The position numbers and the translations under genes were made by a program. The notes beneath the pieces were generated by a model. The model was given only the letters and a program-made list of their open reading frames with translations, was not told the origin of the DNA and did no database searches. From Lonicera japonica (lineage: Eukaryota; Streptophyta; Magnoliopsida; Dipsacales; Caprifoliaceae), in NCBI GenBank assembly GCA_021464415.1, contig CM038471.1, forward strand, positions 75,560,414-75,624,413: a DNA stretch of 64,000 nt, given 5' to 3'. This document shows, piece by piece, positions 10,601-20,884 of this stretch (position 1 is its first letter; each line of letters begins with the position of its first letter).

Positions 10601-13600
10601 TGGCACAGACAGAAGAAATTTGAAATGGCCGCTTAATGGCTTTGGCTTACTCAAAGTGTGGGCCAGAGCTTATATTTATATATAAAAAATTTGGGTTACA
10701 ATGACGAAGCAAAATAAATAAAAAGGACATAGTTAATCTAGGTAATCAAATCCTGATAAAAGATTAAATCTACAAGATCCCTTATTTATGGGAAGTACAA
10801 AAGATACCTAATAATAATAAACAAAATATGATTTCCAACAAACGATTGAAACGAAAGTCGATAAAATTAGGAGAACAAAGGATTATCTATTACATATGCA
10901 AGTATTTGATGCAGGTTGAATTTAGTCCAACATAATATAGCATGTACTTCTACACATATCTAACCACTTCTATACCTGCAAGATGAAAGTAGAAATTTAA
11001 GGAACACGTTTCACATAGAACAAATGAGAAGTGATCACAAAATATTTCAGACAAGCATAATTGCATTTGCGCGTGCACACATACATATTCATATCTAGTC
11101 ACACACAGAATGAATGTAATGTCACAAAGTCTAAAGGGGGCTCTCCGAGCACCGAAGGAAAGTACAATCTAATTCTTGAAGATAACTGACCTTTAGGGGG
11201 AACTTGAGATCCCAATTGTGAAGCATTAGAAGCCTCTGATCCATTGTCAGGCAGCGTAGCAGTATCTGAAGGTTTTACACAAGACGCCTAGTGACAAGAA
11301 TAGCAAAAATATTGTGGAAAAGTTGTGTCAACTTTTGTAAATGGATAAAGCAAATGTCAGATGCAGTAAATTAGAGTCTATGGTAACAATTATATTTTAT
11401 ATATTCCCTAATTGATAAATTTTAGAGGCAATGGGTTTAAAGGGGCTCCTTCCACAATCAAATAGAAGGGAAGGACAACATACTTTTTCATTTAAAATAA
11501 GGCACTCATATTTTCATACCTAAAATATTTGTCCTTTTAAAAAAACATGCAAGAAGGGTATTTTACACCCACAGCTCTCCCCCCAGCACACCCCCCCTTT
11601 CCCCCACCCACCACTGAGACCGCACAGATTTCACAAAAAAAATAAAAAAAAATCAGCAGCTGCAGAATGAAAGAGCAACATGTATGTATATATATGCAGA
11701 AACACACACACACGTATATATATTCACATGTATATATATACATATATATAAATAAATGAAGTTGCTGAAGAGAGTGACAATTCGGGTTCGGGAAGGGTTG
11801 GGTGGTCGCCAGAGCTTCGATGAAATGGCAGAGCCCTGAGGGAGCGCGGCAGTGGTTGGTATTTGGTGCCGTCGGCCACTCATCAATGAGAAGGAGATAA
11901 AAAAGTTTGATAAGAGTATTATTGACCATTCAAATAAAGGTGAATGTCCTCGTGATGCACAAACATTAGAAATGTCCTTGTCACTAAAACAAATTGTGGA
12001 GGAACACTCTGTGTTAAGGAGAAGTAAGGTGTCCTTCGCTTGAATTTAACTGTGGAAGGAGACCTTCCAATCCATTTTCTCTAAAAGAAAATTGTCATTT
12101 AGGGATACAATGCAAAGAGAGTAGAATGTACATGCGAGATAAAACGTCGGTCAATCATGATTCAAGACTAAGCGATATATGTCGCAGATCATAAACTAAG
12201 AGTTTAATATGGTCTCACAACAGAACTATCAGAAGGGTGTAAAAATCTGCATGCAATTACTCGCCATCCTAATAATTTAAGAGGACAGGGAGGGGGGGGG
12301 GGGGGGGGGGGGGGAACTAATGTAATATATCCTTTGACAATGGTTGCAGCTTTTAGTGACCAGGGAGATGGTGATCATATGTGATTATAGATATATATAT
12401 ACACTAGGTGTAAGGCTGTAAGCTGTGTCTATGACACTAATTGTGTTACCCATGCCTGTGGAAAATTATCCAAACCTACTGGTAATGATTAACTAGATTA
12501 ATTTTATTTGACGACTATATATACAATTATACACATATCAGCATATATATATATATATATATTCCTTTTGTATGTGTAGATTGACAGTTAACTGTTGTTA
12601 GAAAAGTCTCGTTGGTACCTATAGTTAGATTCTATGTCAAATAGGTGCAGATACTACATAGTTTGTACGAGGATGGTAATGTTACATAATTATATACCAG
12701 AACTCACGGCGCACTCGATATGTGTGCATTATTATACCCGGTAATTTGTGATATTATGTAGACTTACACTAAGAGCATATGATAATGTTTCATCAAGTAG
12801 TAAAGATTTTTTTTTTGTTGTTATTGTTGTTTCCATACCCAAGACCAATTGTTTGAATCCTTGTTCAAGTTGCATTTTATTTTCTAAAGCATCAAGGTTA
12901 CTTTAGTAATTTAATTTACACACCAAACCTGATCGCAATCAGCAACAGCAATAAGTCTCCTTGTTTGTGAGTGAAATTGAATTGTATTATTAAGGTGCTG
13001 TTCCAACAGGTTCACTTAATAATTTTATAAACTCTCGAGTCTCAATCTCTATTACGCACAAAACTCCACAATGAAAGGAAAAGGGGATTCAGACCTTTGA
13101 TTTCAAAGAGGGAAAAAGAAAAAGGAACACTCTTTTGACTTTCAAAATTATTTTCATAGACCAAGGACAACCATGATGCAAGTTCACCCCCAAAAGGTGC
13201 CCTATAAATTTTCCTCTTACACATCAAAGAGATATAGTTTGTATTAACCCATAAACAAGAACGATCCAAGGGAAGTCCCTCCGCTTTCACCAATTAAGAT
13301 ATAGTTTGTTAATTTCTATCAACCCATAGTCAAGAGCGAAAGAATGGAGTTCTTTTCACTTCCACTCACCCCAAAAATCATTGCCCATCTGTCCGTGAAC
13401 ACTTCCTCTTTCTCACACTGAATTTCTTCTTCTCTGTTGCTTTCTCTATGTTAGAGTTCAGCGCCTTCAACCAATTGCCACTGCGTGGAATAGCCCTAGG
13501 ATTAACATATTCTGGTCGAAAGCCTTAGAGTCCCGATGTCGGATTTTTAGTCTCAACACACTCCCTCACATGTAGCGTAATTTTAAGGCTCACAAATACA

Positions 13601-14662
13601 CAATTTATAATGGGTGATGTATCACCCAGTGAGGCCATTGGTACAAGTAGATGAAATAGGCCCCTCTCTAATACCTTAAAAAAGTGGGAAATTGATTGAA
13701 AACACTATTAATTTGTATGCCATGTTAGAAAATGAGATGAGTAATTTGGTCAGGTGTTCTATACTTTTTTTGGTTTTTCATGGAATAAAATTCTTTGGGT
13801 GAGTGTTTGTAGGAGAATTTTCCATAGAAAATAAGAAAAAAAAAAGGGATAACATATCACCAAATAACTAATGCTTTTCGTCGTAACTTCTCTAACAGGT
13901 GTTCCCTACTTTTTATCAAGCGAAGTCCATCTTATGTAGTGGGCCAAACAACGAATATTACGTTTCCAAACAAACAATCTCCTCTACCTCTTATCAATTC
14001 TCGACTCTTCTATAATCAGTCAAAATGCTCTTTCGCTTTTTCTGTTAAGCCATTATCACCACCGCATCAAGACGTATACTAGTAGTGTTTTCTAATGAAC
14101 TATCTCTATGGTAGAAACGGAATAGCCTAAGGATCGAATGACAAGAATTCATAGTATCTGGAGATACGAGATACTCGTATACATACAGTATCTGCCCATG
14201 TTCGAGCAGAGGGATCGGATCCTAATTTTTTTTTTAATCAAAAATGAAAAAGGAGGAAAGAAAAAAGAGTCACACACATATATATAGATAGATAGATACC
14301 CGGGTCAAAGCAACGGCAGCACAAGCCAAATTGAGACGACTCTTGAGAAAAGCCTGGTACTCCTCCGAATCTATCGGAACATTGGGGGGGCCACTCGACT
14401 GTGGCGGAGGCGGAGGAGGATCGTGATCTTTGACCTCGACGACGACATCGTTCTTGGAAGCGGGAGGAGGGTTAGGATCGGATGCGGAGGCTTCCTGGAG
14501 AAATCTCTGGAACGCCCACTCAGAAGAACTCCGATTCATCAATGATGATGACTTATTTTGTTCTTCCCTATTATTCGATTGAGATGATAGATGAACCGCC
14601 GGCGGCGGCGGCTGTGACCAGAATTGGTCGGAAATGTCATCCACTGAAAACACCCTATCCAT
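4220..14662 (-). CDS. bZIP63: bZIP63/CPRF2-type group-C bZIP transcription factor
   Basis: Coding exons on the minus strand are 14662-14300, 11287-11191, 9810-9591, 5910-5835, 5753-5628 and 4636-4220. They join in frame to 432 residues, every intron being GT...AG. The start [11 protein letters not shown] matches the parsley CPRF2/bZIP63 N-terminus. Basic region [12 protein letters not shown] sits at about 232-243 with the plant N-x7-R-x9-L spacing (N231, R239, L249), followed by a zipper with L249, L256 and L263. The family signature [16 protein letters not shown] starts at 295. Group-C bZIPs bind ACGT elements in the nucleus, heterodimerise with group-S1 bZIPs, and act in energy-starvation signalling. 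The three serines phosphorylated by SnRK1 in Arabidopsis bZIP63 (S29, S294, S300) have counterparts at S47 (RSSSEW), S400 (RTASM) and S406 (RVASLEH). The C-terminus is longer than in Arabidopsis and ends in QQQQ. Introns of 3.0, 1.4, 3.7 and 1.0 kb hold mobile-element remnants. No coding break is seen. Could equally be named CPRF2 or bZIP10/25-like. Confidence 0.93.
5628..5753 (-). CDS. bZIP63: bZIP63 coding exon 5 (leucine zipper)
   Basis: A 126-nt exon (42 codons, phase 0 at both ends) with acceptor TTATAG|GTATCC and donor GCAAAG|GTAAGT. It encodes the zipper [18 protein letters not shown] and continues to [12 protein letters not shown], as expected for group C. Confidence 0.93.
5835..5910 (-). 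CDS. bZIP63: bZIP63 coding exon 4 (basic region)
   Basis: A 76-nt exon with acceptor TTATCAG|A and donor ACACAG|GTTTGT. It encodes [16 protein letters not shown] and then AHLTELETQ: the DNA-contacting basic region with the invariant Asn231 and Arg239 and the first zipper leucine. Confidence 0.93.
6183..6370. repeat. 43-bp minisatellite in bZIP63 intron 3
   Basis: GGYAGGYACCAAYAATCCC followed by AAGTG begins at 6183, 6219, 6262, 6305 and about 6348. Spacing is 36 bp once and then 43-44 bp, with AATTTGGTAGG linking units. About 4.5 copies, diverged by a few bases each. Confidence 0.85.
6911..7583. mobile_element. Non-autonomous hAT-like element (673 bp) in bZIP63 intron 3
   Basis: Terminal inverted repeats CAGTGTTTTAAATAGTG (6911-6927) and CACTATTTAAAACATTG (7567-7583) match except at one base. 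Flanking octamers AACATATC and TATATATC agree at 6 of 8 positions, compatible with a decayed 8-bp hAT target duplication. Subterminal regions carry repeated TAGCG/CGCTA motifs, as hAT transposase-binding ends do. The interior has several TTTTCTCCTSCAGTTGAC-like repeats at 7188-7280 but no transposase, so it is a deletion derivative. Confidence 0.8.
7747..7773. repeat. Poly-C17 tract followed by poly-A10
   Basis: Seventeen consecutive C (7747-7763) then ten A in an AT-rich intron. Length is probably unstable and prone to sequencing error. Confidence 0.9.
8228..8720 (+). mobile_element. LTR-like retrotransposon remnant, copy B (bZIP63 intron 3)
   Basis: The same ordered landmarks as copy A at 2930-3330: CCTAATTCTATACCTATAAATAG, TTGTAATTC...TTGCCTTTGAGCT, ACACACAAACATAAGGAGGACGTATT, then GGCATAAAAGCTAC and GGAACCTACC. 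It lies in the opposite orientation to the host gene. The ORFs on both strands inside it have no family resemblance. Exact ends and a target duplication were not found. Confidence 0.5.
8775..9210. repeat. 27-bp direct repeat carrying a consensus splice donor on the minus strand
   Basis: AGAACTTACCTTGTGAGGAG followed by ACCCAAA occurs near 8778-8804 and again near 9182-9208. On the gene strand it reads ...CTCACAAG|GTAAGT..., a near-perfect donor site. It lies inside bZIP63 intron 3 beside LTR-like copy B. Confidence 0.7.
9591..9810 (-). CDS. bZIP63: bZIP63 coding exon 3
   Basis: A 220-nt exon with acceptor CTGTAG|GA and donor AGAAG|GTATCT (phase 2). It encodes the acidic segment [11 protein letters not shown] and ends with the family motif [12 protein letters not shown], which leads into the basic region. 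Confidence 0.92.
9896..10450. mobile_element. PIF/Harbinger-like MITE relic in bZIP63 intron 2
   Basis: Starts about GGCTGTGTTTGGTTTGTTG and ends AACAACCAAACGGGCCCTGA. The right end and the 10343-10450 interior (TATGTTATTTAAGATATTGT, GCATCAACATCAAGTGTAGA) match the better-preserved element at 19908-20349, so this is an older relative. A TAA-type 3-bp target duplication is only partly recognisable. Confidence 0.6.
11191..11287 (-). CDS. bZIP63: bZIP63 coding exon 2
   Basis: A 97-nt exon with acceptor CACTAG|GCG and donor AAAG|GTCAGT (phase 1). It encodes a Ser/Ala/Gln-rich linker (ASCVKPSD... to SQVPPK). It has no long ORF and is recognised because it is the piece that joins exon 1 (phase 0) to exon 3 (needs two bases) in frame. 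Confidence 0.85.
12292..12314. repeat. Poly-G23 tract in bZIP63 intron 1
   Basis: Twenty-three consecutive G after GAGGACAGGGA. Unusual for the AT-rich surroundings and likely variable in length. Confidence 0.9.
12930..13570 (-). mobile_element. Copia-type LTR edge with polypurine tract (relic) in bZIP63 intron 1
   Basis: On the minus strand TGTGAGGGAGTG (13570-13559) is followed by TGTTGAGACTAAAAATCCGA, the arrangement of a polypurine tract and LTR start in many plant copia elements. No primer site or second LTR was found, and the end of the LTR is unclear, so the lower boundary is a guess. Confidence 0.4.
14300..14662 (-). CDS. bZIP63: bZIP63 coding exon 1
   Basis: Encodes residues 1-121, from [11 protein letters not shown] to the conserved [11 protein letters not shown]. 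It contains the conserved [15 protein letters not shown] motif with the first SnRK1-type serine (S47), a proline-rich stretch and the [15 protein letters not shown] motif. The donor CGG|GTATCT ends it in phase 0. An upstream in-frame ATG at 14761 would add an RE-rich low-complexity stretch from the (GA)n tract, so the ATG at 14662 is preferred because it gives the family N-terminus. Confidence 0.92.
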
Positions 14663-14678
14663 CTCTCTTCCTCTTTTT

Positions 14679-14701
14679 TCTCTCTCTCTCTCTCTCTCTC
14701 T
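14679..14701. repeat. (TC)n microsatellite in the bZIP63 5'UTR
   Basis: About eleven TC units immediately upstream of the start codon on the gene strand, where they read (GA)n. Such GA tracts are common in plant 5' leaders. Confidence 0.9.
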
Positions 14702-15583
14702 AGATTTTTGGTCGATATTATTATTATTATTATGTAATGTAATAAATATAAATATATACATAATAATCGAGTCGCAATCTATCTGGGCCCTGGCGTGTTT
14801 GAGTGTGTCTTTATTTTTTATTTATTATCCATTAAAGAAAAACGTACAGTATATCCGATAATTTTCAACCAATCAAAACTCTCTGTCAAAGTCAAAATTC
14901 TTTACATAGTTTTCATATCCCATCCAAAGGTTCCATCGGAAAAACGAAAACGAGTAATTACAAGATATTTATACTAAAGAATTTTGTTTATGTTCGGCTC
15001 ATATTTAAAATATTTATGTGTTTTCAGTTAATGGCTCCGAATCATCATTATAAGTAATTTGGATTTTAATTATGGCTTTAGTTTTAAATTCATTCAGTGT
15101 GATATGTGTCTCAAATCTATTGAAATTTTGACTTCTCACACTTATTTATAAAGTTATAGATTTTTTAATTTTAAAGCTATGTTTAATAACTAAATGAAAA
15201 TAAAAAGGCACTTGAATTGAATAAAAAGTCAAAAAATAAGTTGAGACATATAATGACTTTCTATTTCATATTCGTTTTTATGAGTACTTATTTTTTATTA
15301 AATTTTGTATAAATTTCTTCTTCCCTCCGTCACCAAAGAAAATTTCTCTATGAAAAAAAATTATAAATTAAGAAGACATCTAACAACATGACTCAACTTA
15401 TTTCATAAAAATTAGAGGCAATTAGATATAAGTGCTCATTATAATAATAATATAATTATAAATGACACTTAAAAATTAGCCGTGTAAATTAAGGGCACAG
15501 TACAAAAAAGACACTAATACCCCTTCTTTATAATATCGTCTCATTAGGTCACTAACAACAACAAGAAGATACTAAATGCATTT
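14702..15583. promoter_or_regulatory. bZIP63 upstream region with a diverged MITE
   Basis: AT-rich upstream sequence of the minus-strand bZIP gene. No core promoter element can be fixed with confidence. At 15170-15420 the sequence resembles a MITE family seen at 48.9, 50.4, 52.4 and 57.5 kb: AAAAATAAGTTGAGACATAT on one side and AAGAAGACATCTAACAACAT with ACTCAACTTATTTC on the other. Confidence 0.4.
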
Positions 15584-16130
15584 ATCACCTCCTGGACAGC
15601 AATCAGAGGGTGCTAAATCCTTGGACAGCAATCAGAGGGTGCTAAATTCTTGGACAGCAACCAGAAGGTGCTAAATACATTTAACACCCCCTGGACAGTA
15701 ACCAGAGGGTGCTAAATGTAATTAGCACCACAACCAGAAGGTGCTAAATACATTTAGCATTTCCTATACAGCAATCAGAATGTGCTAAATGCATTTAGCA
15801 CATCTTGGACATCAATCCTAGACAGCAACCAGAGGGTGCTAAATGCATTTAACACCCCTTGGATAGCAACCAGAAGGTGCTAAAAACATTTAACACTCCC
15901 TGGACAGTAACCAGATGGTGCTAAATGCAATTAGCACAATAACCAGAATGTGGTAAATGCATTTAGCACCCCCTGGATAGCAACCAAAATGTGCTAAATG
16001 CATTTAGCACCCCCTGGACAGCAACCATAAGGCTAACCAGAAGTGCTAAATGCATTTAGCACCTTCTGAACAACAATCAGAGGGTGTGCAACTTGAACAA
16101 CAAACTAAAAGATGCTAAAATAATTTTAGC
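15584..16130. repeat. Palindromic minisatellite, about 13 copies
   Basis: Imperfect units of about 35-50 bp each contain CTGGACAGCAACCAGAGG and then GTGCTAAATGCATTTAGCAC; the second part is a perfect 20-bp palindrome in several copies (for example near 15780, 15990 and 16045). Other copies have lost one arm. The array lies 0.9-1.5 kb upstream of the bZIP63 start codon. No protein is encoded. Confidence 0.88.
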
Positions 16131-16429
16131 ACCATTATAAAATAGAAAACAACAAAATTGATGATATCAACATTCATTCAATTTATTTATATGTATATAT
16201 ATATGGATCGATGCGGGGTTTATAAAAGAAAAAAAAAGAGTTACGATCATATTGTTTTTAAATCTCGCTGGACTGTCGAAATTAGTCGATTTCAATAGCA
16301 AAACGACATCTGATCGTTTTAATTTTTTGTGCAATTATAATAACTTTGTCTTCCGAACAACATATCCAAAAATCAGCCAAATCCAACGATTCGATCAAAA
16401 GTTACATATATTTTACGATTATAGATCTA

Positions 16430-16515
16430 GAAAGAAGAAGAAGAAGAAGACGATGATGATGATAATGATGAGAACGGCGCTCAGAGTCAGGTGGTGGTGG
16501 TGGTGGTGGTGGTGG
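16430..16515. repeat. Trinucleotide repeats (AAG)n, (ATG)n, (GGT)n
   Basis: AAG repeats at about 16432-16449, ATG repeats at 16453-16470 and GGT repeats at 16489-16515. The open frame across them (KKKK, MMMIMM, WWWWWWWW) is an artefact of the repeats. Confidence 0.85.
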
Positions 16516-17433
16516 AAGAGGTGAGATTATTGCTGAGATAACTTCTCTTTTCTCTTGTTTTTTGTTTTCTCTCTAAACTATGTGTAAGTAAAAGAGAATA
16601 ATATGTCTTTTGTATAATTAAAATAAATGATATACTATGGTATTTTTGTCCATCAACATTTATCATTTTCCTTAAAATAAATTAATATTATGAAAAGTGT
16701 CCTTATTGTAAAACCAAATTATAAAATTAGTATTAGTTCTCTTTATTAAATATGAGTTTGTCTTAGAGTTATAAAATATTACAGAGCGAGACCGTATAAC
16801 ACATTATCTCTAAAAATTAACTAATTTTATTTTTATTTTTCATATTATCAAATAGGCCCTTAAACACTAAATATCATTAAATAATGCTTGACAATAGATA
16901 AAAGTTAAAATAACTCCAATTAAGTGGGGTACACAAAATTGAATTATTTTATTTCTCCATCCACTAATTTTGTATTTATAATGGTAAGTCAAATCATAAT
17001 TATAATTATATATTTAATTAAGTAAAAGGTGCATACATATTATACACGAGTGCACAAATGAGGCAAATAAGTCAAGGTTGTCCATAGATCGAATTTGCTA
17101 GAGGACTCTTAATCATTTATCCGAATCTATATCTAAGTTTGTTAAGCATTTTAATTGTCAAATCAAATATGAATAAATACCTAGGACATAGATGCATCAA
17201 ATCGTTTAATAGTAAATAAGTTTTGTCAGCCTTAAATTGATAATTCTATTTTATTTTTTTTAAATGTCTCAAATTAATAATCTTATTTTCCTTTTAAACA
17301 TGATCAATATACTAAATTAATTTTACCGTGGAACATGAGTTCTATATAATATACCTATTAATTATGTCAAAATTAATAATTTTATTAAAAAAAATAAATA
17401 TAATACAAAACTATCAATTTGCGATAGAAAGAG
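16516..17433. other. AT-rich spacer without recognisable gene
   Basis: Both strands show only short, compositionally biased ORFs. No tRNA, LTR or domain was recognised. Confidence 0.5.
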
Positions 17434-17608
17434 TAATGAAAGTTGAAGTGGGCTCTTAAACATTTTGTCTACTAAAGCAGAAAGAAGCTTCCAAAAAATG
17501 CAAAAGAAATAAACAAAGGGCCACTTGAATCTCTACTAAAGCAGAAAGAAGCTTCTTAAAAAAACAAAAGAAAGGGCCACTATTAAGAGCCCACTTCAAC
17601 TTTCATTA
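17434..17608. mobile_element. Short foldback element with 26-bp perfect terminal inverted repeats
   Basis: TAATGAAAGTTGAAGTGGGC plus TCTTAA at 17434-17459 is exactly complemented at 17583-17608. The 123-bp interior holds two direct copies of CTACTAAAGCAGAAAGAAGC (about 17469 and 17533), each followed by a GGGCCACT block. The layout is that of a small MITE or an inverted duplication. No clear target duplication beyond a possible TA. Confidence 0.7.
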
Positions 17609-19181
17609 TTATTCTGAAATAACAAACTCAATTTAAGGAAGATAAGGCAATTGTAAACCCGCCACCACTATTTCTGAAATATCCAAAATGCATAGAGAGA
17701 CTAACCTGCACATTTGGTCCAAATCTGTCCGGAAAGTAAGGATTAAATTTTAAGCAAATTATTGGCCTATTGAGTGTATTCGATTTAAAATTTGCAAGTT
17801 TTTTTAGAATTTTTAAAATTCATGTGTATCCAATTATAATTCAAAATAGTCTTTTAAAATTTATACTATTCAAAATGTAATAAACTTTGAAAGATTTATA
17901 AATTGATAACTTTTTATATATTTGAGAGTATTTTTATAAATAATAAATCTACCAACAAATATTCTTTTTAAGCGGAAAATTTCACATAAATTTATCTTCC
18001 ATCTTTCTCCTAAACCTTGGGTATTCTTTTTTTTTTTCTATATAATCTTATTAAATCCTTTCACTCAATTCTCTTTCTAAAACATCTTCTTCTCCTAAAT
18101 CATATTTATTATTTCTTTTTTGTATTTATAATCTATTTAAACCTTTCCAATTCATTCACTCTATTGAAAGCTTCTTTTTTCTTTCTACACAGTTATTTTC
18201 AAAGTTTTAATTATCTAATTAATCATCTTCTTCCAAGACCATAAAGATGTAGCTCCTTTGATTTTTCTACCCTTTATGAATTTTTTAGACAGAAGATGAA
18301 AATCAAATATAAAATGGAAAAAGAACCCAACTCGCTAAGTTTTTAGACTCGATCCGAACCATTTGAGTCAAGTTTATAATTTGCTTATTACTTTAAAGTC
18401 ATTATCAAAATTATTTTATTATTTATACTTTTATTTTATTATTGTAATTAGAAAAAATAATGAATTTATTAAAATATACAAAAATACTAAAGAGTTCATA
18501 GCTTAAAATATGTTAGATTTTATTTAGATTTATTAAAATATGTTAGATTCTATATATATTTAAAATAATATTTGAATTTAGAAGAATCCACATATTTAAA
18601 AAAAATACAATTTTTTCTTAAATCTGAATTGAATACATCCTCATAAGTCGGTAGAACGATTATGTCGACGCCGTCTTCTCCTATCTCTCTTTCCACTTTC
18701 TTTTATTTTTCTTTATTGGCAGACGTAAAATGACATTTACAATTGTCCAACTATATTCTCAACTCTTTCAACAAAACCGACCCTACATTTCATCTTAAAG
18801 GTTGGTTGGCTTTAACTCAAGTATCAACATATTGAGGGATTTTCGGAAAACTTCCGGGAAGTTTGGGCATTTTCATAAAACTTCCAGTTAGTACCAATCA
18901 GGGTGGGATGTGTCCAATACACTACACCGCTACTGCCATCATAATTTAGGGGTCATTTATTTAGTTTATTCTCTTTTATATTCTAACCCCGAAGTTTGGG
19001 AAAAATTAATCACAGTTTAAACAAAGGTCTTTGTACGTAAAGAAAAAAAAATGGTTGAGGGGATTTTATTTTTTTGGTTGTAGTGGGTTGGGTGGGGGGG
19101 GGGGGTTGGAGTTGATAAATTTCCCTATCACTTTTATCCCAAAAACCACATTATGAAAAAGTATTACTATATTTCCATTTA
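17609..19181. other. AT-rich spacer without recognisable gene
   Basis: No coding frame with family resemblance. A short poly-G run lies at about 19096-19105. The plus-strand ORF at 18017-18244 is Phe/Leu-rich low complexity. Confidence 0.5.
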
Positions 19182-19390
19182 ACAAGTGGTAGATCACCGG
19201 GCTGCAAAGTCTGGGTTCAACTAGGAGCTTCCCATGTCGAATCCCAGCGCTTGCAGTCACCCACTTGGGCCACGCTCCTTACTGCAATGTGCGATCTCTC
19301 AGGGCGGATCGGATTAATCAAGGTCGAGGTGCGCGTAAATCGGGCCGAACTTGAAAACCGCTCTGTAAAGACCCGAAAAAAAAAGAAGAA
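19182..19390 (+). mobile_element. tRNA-derived SINE (Au-like)
   Basis: AAGTGGTAGATCACC fits a pol III A box and GTCGAATCCC (about 19237-19246) a B box. The following CACCCACTTGGGCCACGCTC, then GATCGGATTAATCAAGGTCG and GAGGTGCGCG, is the body of the Au-type SINE family widespread in flowering plants. It ends in a short A-rich tail (19375-19384). About 205 bp. Target-site duplications were not identified, and the tRNA-like head shows an extra GAGCTTCCCA-type insertion between the boxes. ORFs across it are shadows. Confidence 0.75.
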
Positions 19391-19907
19391 ATATAATAAT
19401 ACATGTAGTAGTTTAAAATTTGCGTCGATTATTTATTACTGAAAAGTACAAACTATTTTAACAATTCGTGGTTGAATGTGTGAATACAATTTAGCAAGTT
19501 ATGGAAAGTGAATTGTTGATTGCCTATATCTTTTTTAGCGGCATGTTATGTTATTTAGATTGTGTCTCTATTTTGATTACAACTTTGTGATAAGATTTCA
19601 ACGACCAGTAAAACTGTGTCAAACTTTTAAAATACCTATTTTGTTTCCCATAAAAATCTTGTTACTAATAGGAATTGAACCCCTCACCCTCAATCGTTTT
19701 ATACTTAGAACTTGTTTAGTTTAAATTTTAAATCATTTTTTGAACGTTACATTCCATTCAAAAAATATTCCAATGTTTGGTTTAAGTTTTTGGGTAAGAA
19801 TGCATCATTTCACTTAAATAGATAGGAATATAAGATTACTCTAAGTATTATCTTTTAGATTTTTTTTTTAAGATTACCTCTTAAGACTATTTCCTTACAC
19901 TTACTAA

Positions 19908-20349
19908 GGGCCCGTTTGGTTGTATAAATTACCTAATTTTAGAATTAGTTAATTTTCGATTGAAGAATTGTGAATTTACTCAGTTATGAAGAATTCAATT
20001 CTAATTCAAATAGTGTTTGAAAAACTTAAATGAGAAATTCCGATTGTTAAAATAAAAACACGTTCTCTATTATTCTATGTTATTTAAAATTTTGTCTAGA
20101 TGCATTAACATCATGGGTAGAAACTAGATCTTCTAAAAAAATAGAGTTAGAATGAATTATCTACTTCTAGAAATAGGCAATTTCAAGTTTTACTTGAAAT
20201 GACTTAATTTGAGTTTTTGTGAATCAACTTGAATTATCATATTTACAATTGTTCAATTTACACAACAAAACAATAATAAATGAAAATTTTGTAAGTTACT
20301 TAATTGTAAATTATTTAATTCGCAATTTAAAGGACAACCAAACGGGCCC
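19908..20349. mobile_element. Tourist-like (PIF/Harbinger) MITE, 442 bp
   Basis: Perfect terminal inverted repeats GGGCCCGTTTGGTTGT and ACAACCAAACGGGCCC, flanked by a TAA target duplication (19905-19907 and 20350-20352). A 3-bp TWA duplication is diagnostic of PIF/Harbinger elements. No transposase inside. An older relative lies at 9896-10450 in bZIP63 intron 2. Confidence 0.85.
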
Positions 20350-20884
20350 TAAGATTTTTTTTTCATTTATATTTTTTTTAAAAGGAAAAAAAGTATTTTT
20401 TTTATTATTGAACATTTTGTTTTTATTATTTTTTTATTATTAAAAATATACAACTGCTTTTTACAACTTTTAACAATAAAAACAAATGTTTACCTTTATA
20501 AAATTATTATGACTTATCTTTTAATTTTATAAAATAAAAAATATTTTGAGAATTCACGTACATTTTATTCTTACTTTTGTTTGAATTAAATATAAAAATA
20601 ATAATTTAATATTTCAAAAACCAAAAAAAAATTATATTTAAAACTTAAATCAAACAAGCACCGAAAATATCGCCAACTAATTTTACATTTTTTAAAAAAA
20701 ATTATCGTAAAATTCTATACGTAAGTTTCAAGAGTGCCCCTGTTCTGTACAATTGTTTGTCAACATTTTTAACGACCTTACCAATTTTCCATTTGCTACT
20801 CAAATTTGCAATCCCCTCTTCGCCTCATTACGGTACTAAACTCTCGTATCCCCCGTGTCTAATACTAAACCCTGAACGAAAAAG
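20350..20884. promoter_or_regulatory. Upstream region of the prefoldin subunit 4 gene
   Basis: AT-rich up to about 20730, then more mixed sequence (CTTCGCCTCATTACGGTACT) that probably holds the promoter and transcription start of the downstream gene. No TATA box can be fixed. Confidence 0.4.

Noticed and set aside
11537..11929. 130-codon minus-strand ORF in bZIP63 intron 1
   Set aside because: Its middle is translated (TA)n/(CA)n microsatellite and it has no family resemblance; the region lies between well-supported exons.
15584..16130. CRISPR array
   Set aside because: Units are imperfect, palindromic and contiguous, with no unique spacers or cas genes, in a plant nuclear context.
16252..16524. 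Plus-strand ORF ending in a poly-Trp stretch
   Set aside because: The C-terminal half is translated trinucleotide repeat (AAG, ATG, GGT) and the N-terminal half has no family resemblance.
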